From an uncultured Pseudodesulfovibrio sp. (GTDB lineage Bacteria; Desulfobacterota; Desulfovibrionia; Desulfovibrionales; Desulfovibrionaceae): a DNA stretch of 64,000 nucleotides. Positions 62,350 through 64,000 of this stretch are shown in pieces; within the stretch, counting starts at the first letter, position 1; every line of letters starts with the position of its first letter. The stretch is taken from assembly GCF_963675635.1 (NCBI RefSeq), contig NZ_OY776488.1, positions 3,455,028 to 3,519,027 of the forward strand, written 5' to 3'. The translations under genes were made by a program, and so were the position numbers. Below the pieces are notes generated by a model. It worked only from the letters and a program-made list of their open reading frames with translations, did no database searches and had not been told where the DNA came from.

Positions 62350-62628
62350 ATGGACACACTCGCACTGGTCGCCATCGGTTCGGTCATCGGCGCCGGAATA
62401 TGTATGGGGTTGGGAGCCATCGGTCCGGCTATTGGAGAAGGCATGGCGTTGTCGCGCGGTCTTTCCTCCATCGCCCAGCAGCCGGATGAAACCAACACCA
62501 TCGTCAAATTCATGTTCGTGGGCATGGCCATGGTAGAATCCACTGCCATCTACAGTTTCGTATTGGCCATGATCCTCCTGTTCGCCAACCCGTTCTGGAA
62601 CTATTTCCTGGACAAGGCTGGAGGCTAG
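62350..62628 (+). CDS. atpE: N-ATPase c subunit (Na+-binding type)
   Basis: A 92-residue hairpin of two membrane helices. The first helix ends GPAIGEG with Glu30, and the second has VESTAIY with Glu63, Ser64, Thr65 and Tyr68, the Na+-ligand pattern known from Ilyobacter-type c subunits. Two carboxylates per hairpin are also an N-ATPase mark. This supports sodium as the coupling ion. It lies one base after atpB. Confidence 0.95.
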   Translation: MDTLALVAIGSVIGAGICMGLGAIGPAIGEGMALSRGLSSIAQQPDETNTIVKFMFVGMAMVESTAIYSFVLAMILLFANPFWNYFLDKAGG

Positions 62629-62631
62629 AAC

Positions 62632-63375
62632 GTGCTCATCGACTGGTTCACGGTAGCTGCACAGGCAGTCAACTTCCTTATCCTGGCCTGGTTGCTCAAG
62701 CGCGTTCTCTATTCCCCCATAGTGGAGGCCATGCAGGCGCGACGTGAGCGGCTGACCGGAGAGCTGGAGAGCGCGCGCGATATGCTTGCCAAAGCCGAGC
62801 GCCGAGCCAGGGAACTGTCCATGCAGCGTGAGACATTTGAGCAGGAGGTCGGAGCCATGCTCGACCAGGCCCGCAAGGATGCGGATGAGCGCCGTGAGCA
62901 ATGGCTGGCCGAGGCAAAGGCGGATGTCGAGGAGCACAACCGGATATGGCTGGAGGCAGTGGAGCGGGAACGGGCCGGACTGTCCGACAGGCTTCGGACA
63001 CGCATGGCTGAACAAGCCATCGTGCTGGCGGAGAAGGTGTTGCGCGATTTGGCTGGGGAGGATCTGGAAAAACGAGTGCTTGATGATTTCGTTGACCGGC
63101 TCTCCAGTACCTTTTCGGGAGCCGCTCTTTCCGGGCATGTCGTTATCCGGACAGGTTTTCCTCTTTCGTCGGAGGCTCTTGGCCGGTTCAGGAGTCGCAT
63201 CGTCGAGTATTTCCCTCAGCTTGCCGGTATCGAGGCGAGCAGGGACGAGGCGCTTGGTTTCGGTATCGTCATGGTGGCGGACAACGTCAAGTTCGAATGG
63301 AATATGGCTTCCTATCTCGGTGACGTGGAAGAGGCCGTATTCGCCGAATTGACTCAGATAAAGGCGGAGACATGA
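62632..63375 (+). CDS. atpF: N-ATPase b subunit (with delta-like C-terminal part)
   Basis: A 247-residue protein starting at GTG. One membrane helix ([20 protein letters not shown]) is followed by a long charged coiled coil (about 30 to 140), then a globular C-terminal part (about 150 to 247) that may replace the missing delta subunit, as N-ATPase operons lack atpH. It overlaps atpA by ATGA. Confidence 0.93.
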   Translation: MLIDWFTVAAQAVNFLILAWLLKRVLYSPIVEAMQARRERLTGELESARDMLAKAERRARELSMQRETFEQEVGAMLDQARKDADERREQWLAEAKADVEEHNRIWLEAVERERAGLSDRLRTRMAEQAIVLAEKVLRDLAGEDLEKRVLDDFVDRLSSTFSGAALSGHVVIRTGFPLSSEALGRFRSRIVEYFPQLAGIEASRDEALGFGIVMVADNVKFEWNMASYLGDVEEAVFAELTQIKAET

Positions 63376-64000
63376 GCGCAGGATTTCTGGAAGACGCCCT
63401 GAATCAGGCTCTGGACTCGGTGGAACACGGCGTCGACAAGACGCAGGCAGCCATGGCGGCCGAGGAGGTGGGGCGCATCACGTCCGTCGTTCAGGGCGTG
63501 GCCCATGCTGAAGGTTTGCCGTCGGTTCGGGCCGAGGAGCTGCTCATGGCGGGGAACACTGTGCCGGGCATGGCGCTGGACATACTGCCAGACGGGGTGG
63601 GCATCGTGCTGTTCGGGCAAGGCGACACCCTGAGCGCTGGCGACGAGGTCGTGCGTACCGGCCGGGTGCTTGATGTGCCGGTCGGGGAGCCGCTCATCGG
63701 TCGCGTGATCAATCCGCTGGGTCAGCCGTTGGATGGCAGCGGCCCGATTGTCTGCGATCAACGGCTGACCGTGGAACGCGAAGCGCCGCCCATCCTGTAT
63801 CGCGCTCCCGTAAACACGCCCCTCCAAACGGGTATCAAGGTTGTCGATACCCTTATTCCCATCGGGCGGGGTCAGCGGGAACTTATCCTTGGCGACCGCC
63901 AGACCGGCAAGACAGCCATTGCTCTCGATACAATCGTCAATCAGAAGGGGGCTGACGTCATCTGTATCTACTGCGCCATCGGACAGCGATCCTCAAGTGT
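63372..64000 (+). CDS. atpA: N-ATPase alpha subunit (partial)
   Basis: The first 209 codons of the non-catalytic F1 alpha subunit. The N-terminal barrel ([17 protein letters not shown]) and Walker A (GDRQTGKT) are visible, followed by [13 protein letters not shown]. The gene is cut by the right edge, and atpG should follow. The N-terminal helix ([17 protein letters not shown]) differs from the standard alpha N-terminus, as expected for N-ATPases. Confidence 0.95.
   Translation, partial: MSAGFLEDALNQALDSVEHGVDKTQAAMAAEEVGRITSVVQGVAHAEGLPSVRAEELLMAGNTVPGMALDILPDGVGIVLFGQGDTLSAGDEVVRTGRVLDVPVGEPLIGRVINPLGQPLDGSGPIVCDQRLTVEREAPPILYRAPVNTPLQTGIKVVDTLIPIGRGQRELILGDRQTGKTAIALDTIVNQKGADVICIYCAIGQRSSS

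Noticed and set aside
62302-63138. 278-codon minus-strand frame opposite atpE and atpF
   Set aside because: It is the antisense shadow of two well-supported ATPase genes.

Overview
The window reads as the chromosome of a marine, anaerobic Desulfovibrio-type (Pseudodesulfovibrio-like) sulfate reducer. This is inferred from gene content and order: an ArsR/methyltransferase regulator next to ahcY, two ECF sigma loci, molybdenum genes (moeA, a MOT1-type transporter, a molybdenum-storage-like protein), UGA-Sec use, PEGA lipoproteins and a complete-looking N-type (sodium) ATPase operon. No 16S rRNA or other taxonomic marker is present, so the assignment is an inference.

Layout. 1-3.1 kb: an ECF sigma factor with two small membrane partners, an ABM monooxygenase and a nitrilase. 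3.1-8.9 kb: a fatty acid desaturase, tRNA-Glu, a 1.1 kb gene-free gap, a second tRNA-Glu, tRNA-Gln, a DciA-like gene, a universal stress protein and two PEGA lipoproteins. 9-20.3 kb: sahR-ahcY with a dyad operator, moeA-argB, a molybdate/sulfate transporter, an 850 bp structured non-coding stretch, proB and an MFS exporter. 20.4-27.6 kb: a TiaS-like protein, PadR, a MoSto-like kinase fold, obgE-rpmA-rplU, then a tightly coupled redox operon (nitroreductase, MBL hydrolase, a small selenoprotein candidate, FMN reductase, comF). 27.7-31.5 kb: a frameshifted ECF sigma gene followed by four envelope or secreted proteins. 31.6-40.5 kb: HD-GYP, solute-binding protein, GNAT, thioesterase, MarC, recN, alginate-lyase-like protein and two Opp/Dpp-type permeases.

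40.6-55.6 kb is a genomic island zone. An intact tRNA-Ala(GGC) is followed by four further copies of its 3' end (three of 48 bp, one of 35 bp). They bound successive integrated segments: a 1.2 kb mini-element with arm-like repeats, an 11 kb element with integrase, excisionase, a type I secretion operon (two degenerate ABC proteins, HlyD, a bacteriohemerythrin) and a proline-rich repeat protein built on about 34 identical 36 bp units, a 2.2 kb element carrying only an autotransporter-barrel gene, and a 0.4 kb remnant.

55.8-64 kb: two paralogous kinase-fold proteins alternate with two universal stress proteins and lead directly into atpD-atpC-atpQ-atpR-atpB-atpE-atpF-atpA of a sodium-type F-ATPase, cut by the right edge. 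The most novel-looking items are the selenoprotein candidate at 26.2-26.4 kb, the kinase/USP module ahead of the N-ATPase, the heterodimeric secretion ABC pair with its hemerythrin, and the stacked tRNA-Ala elements.
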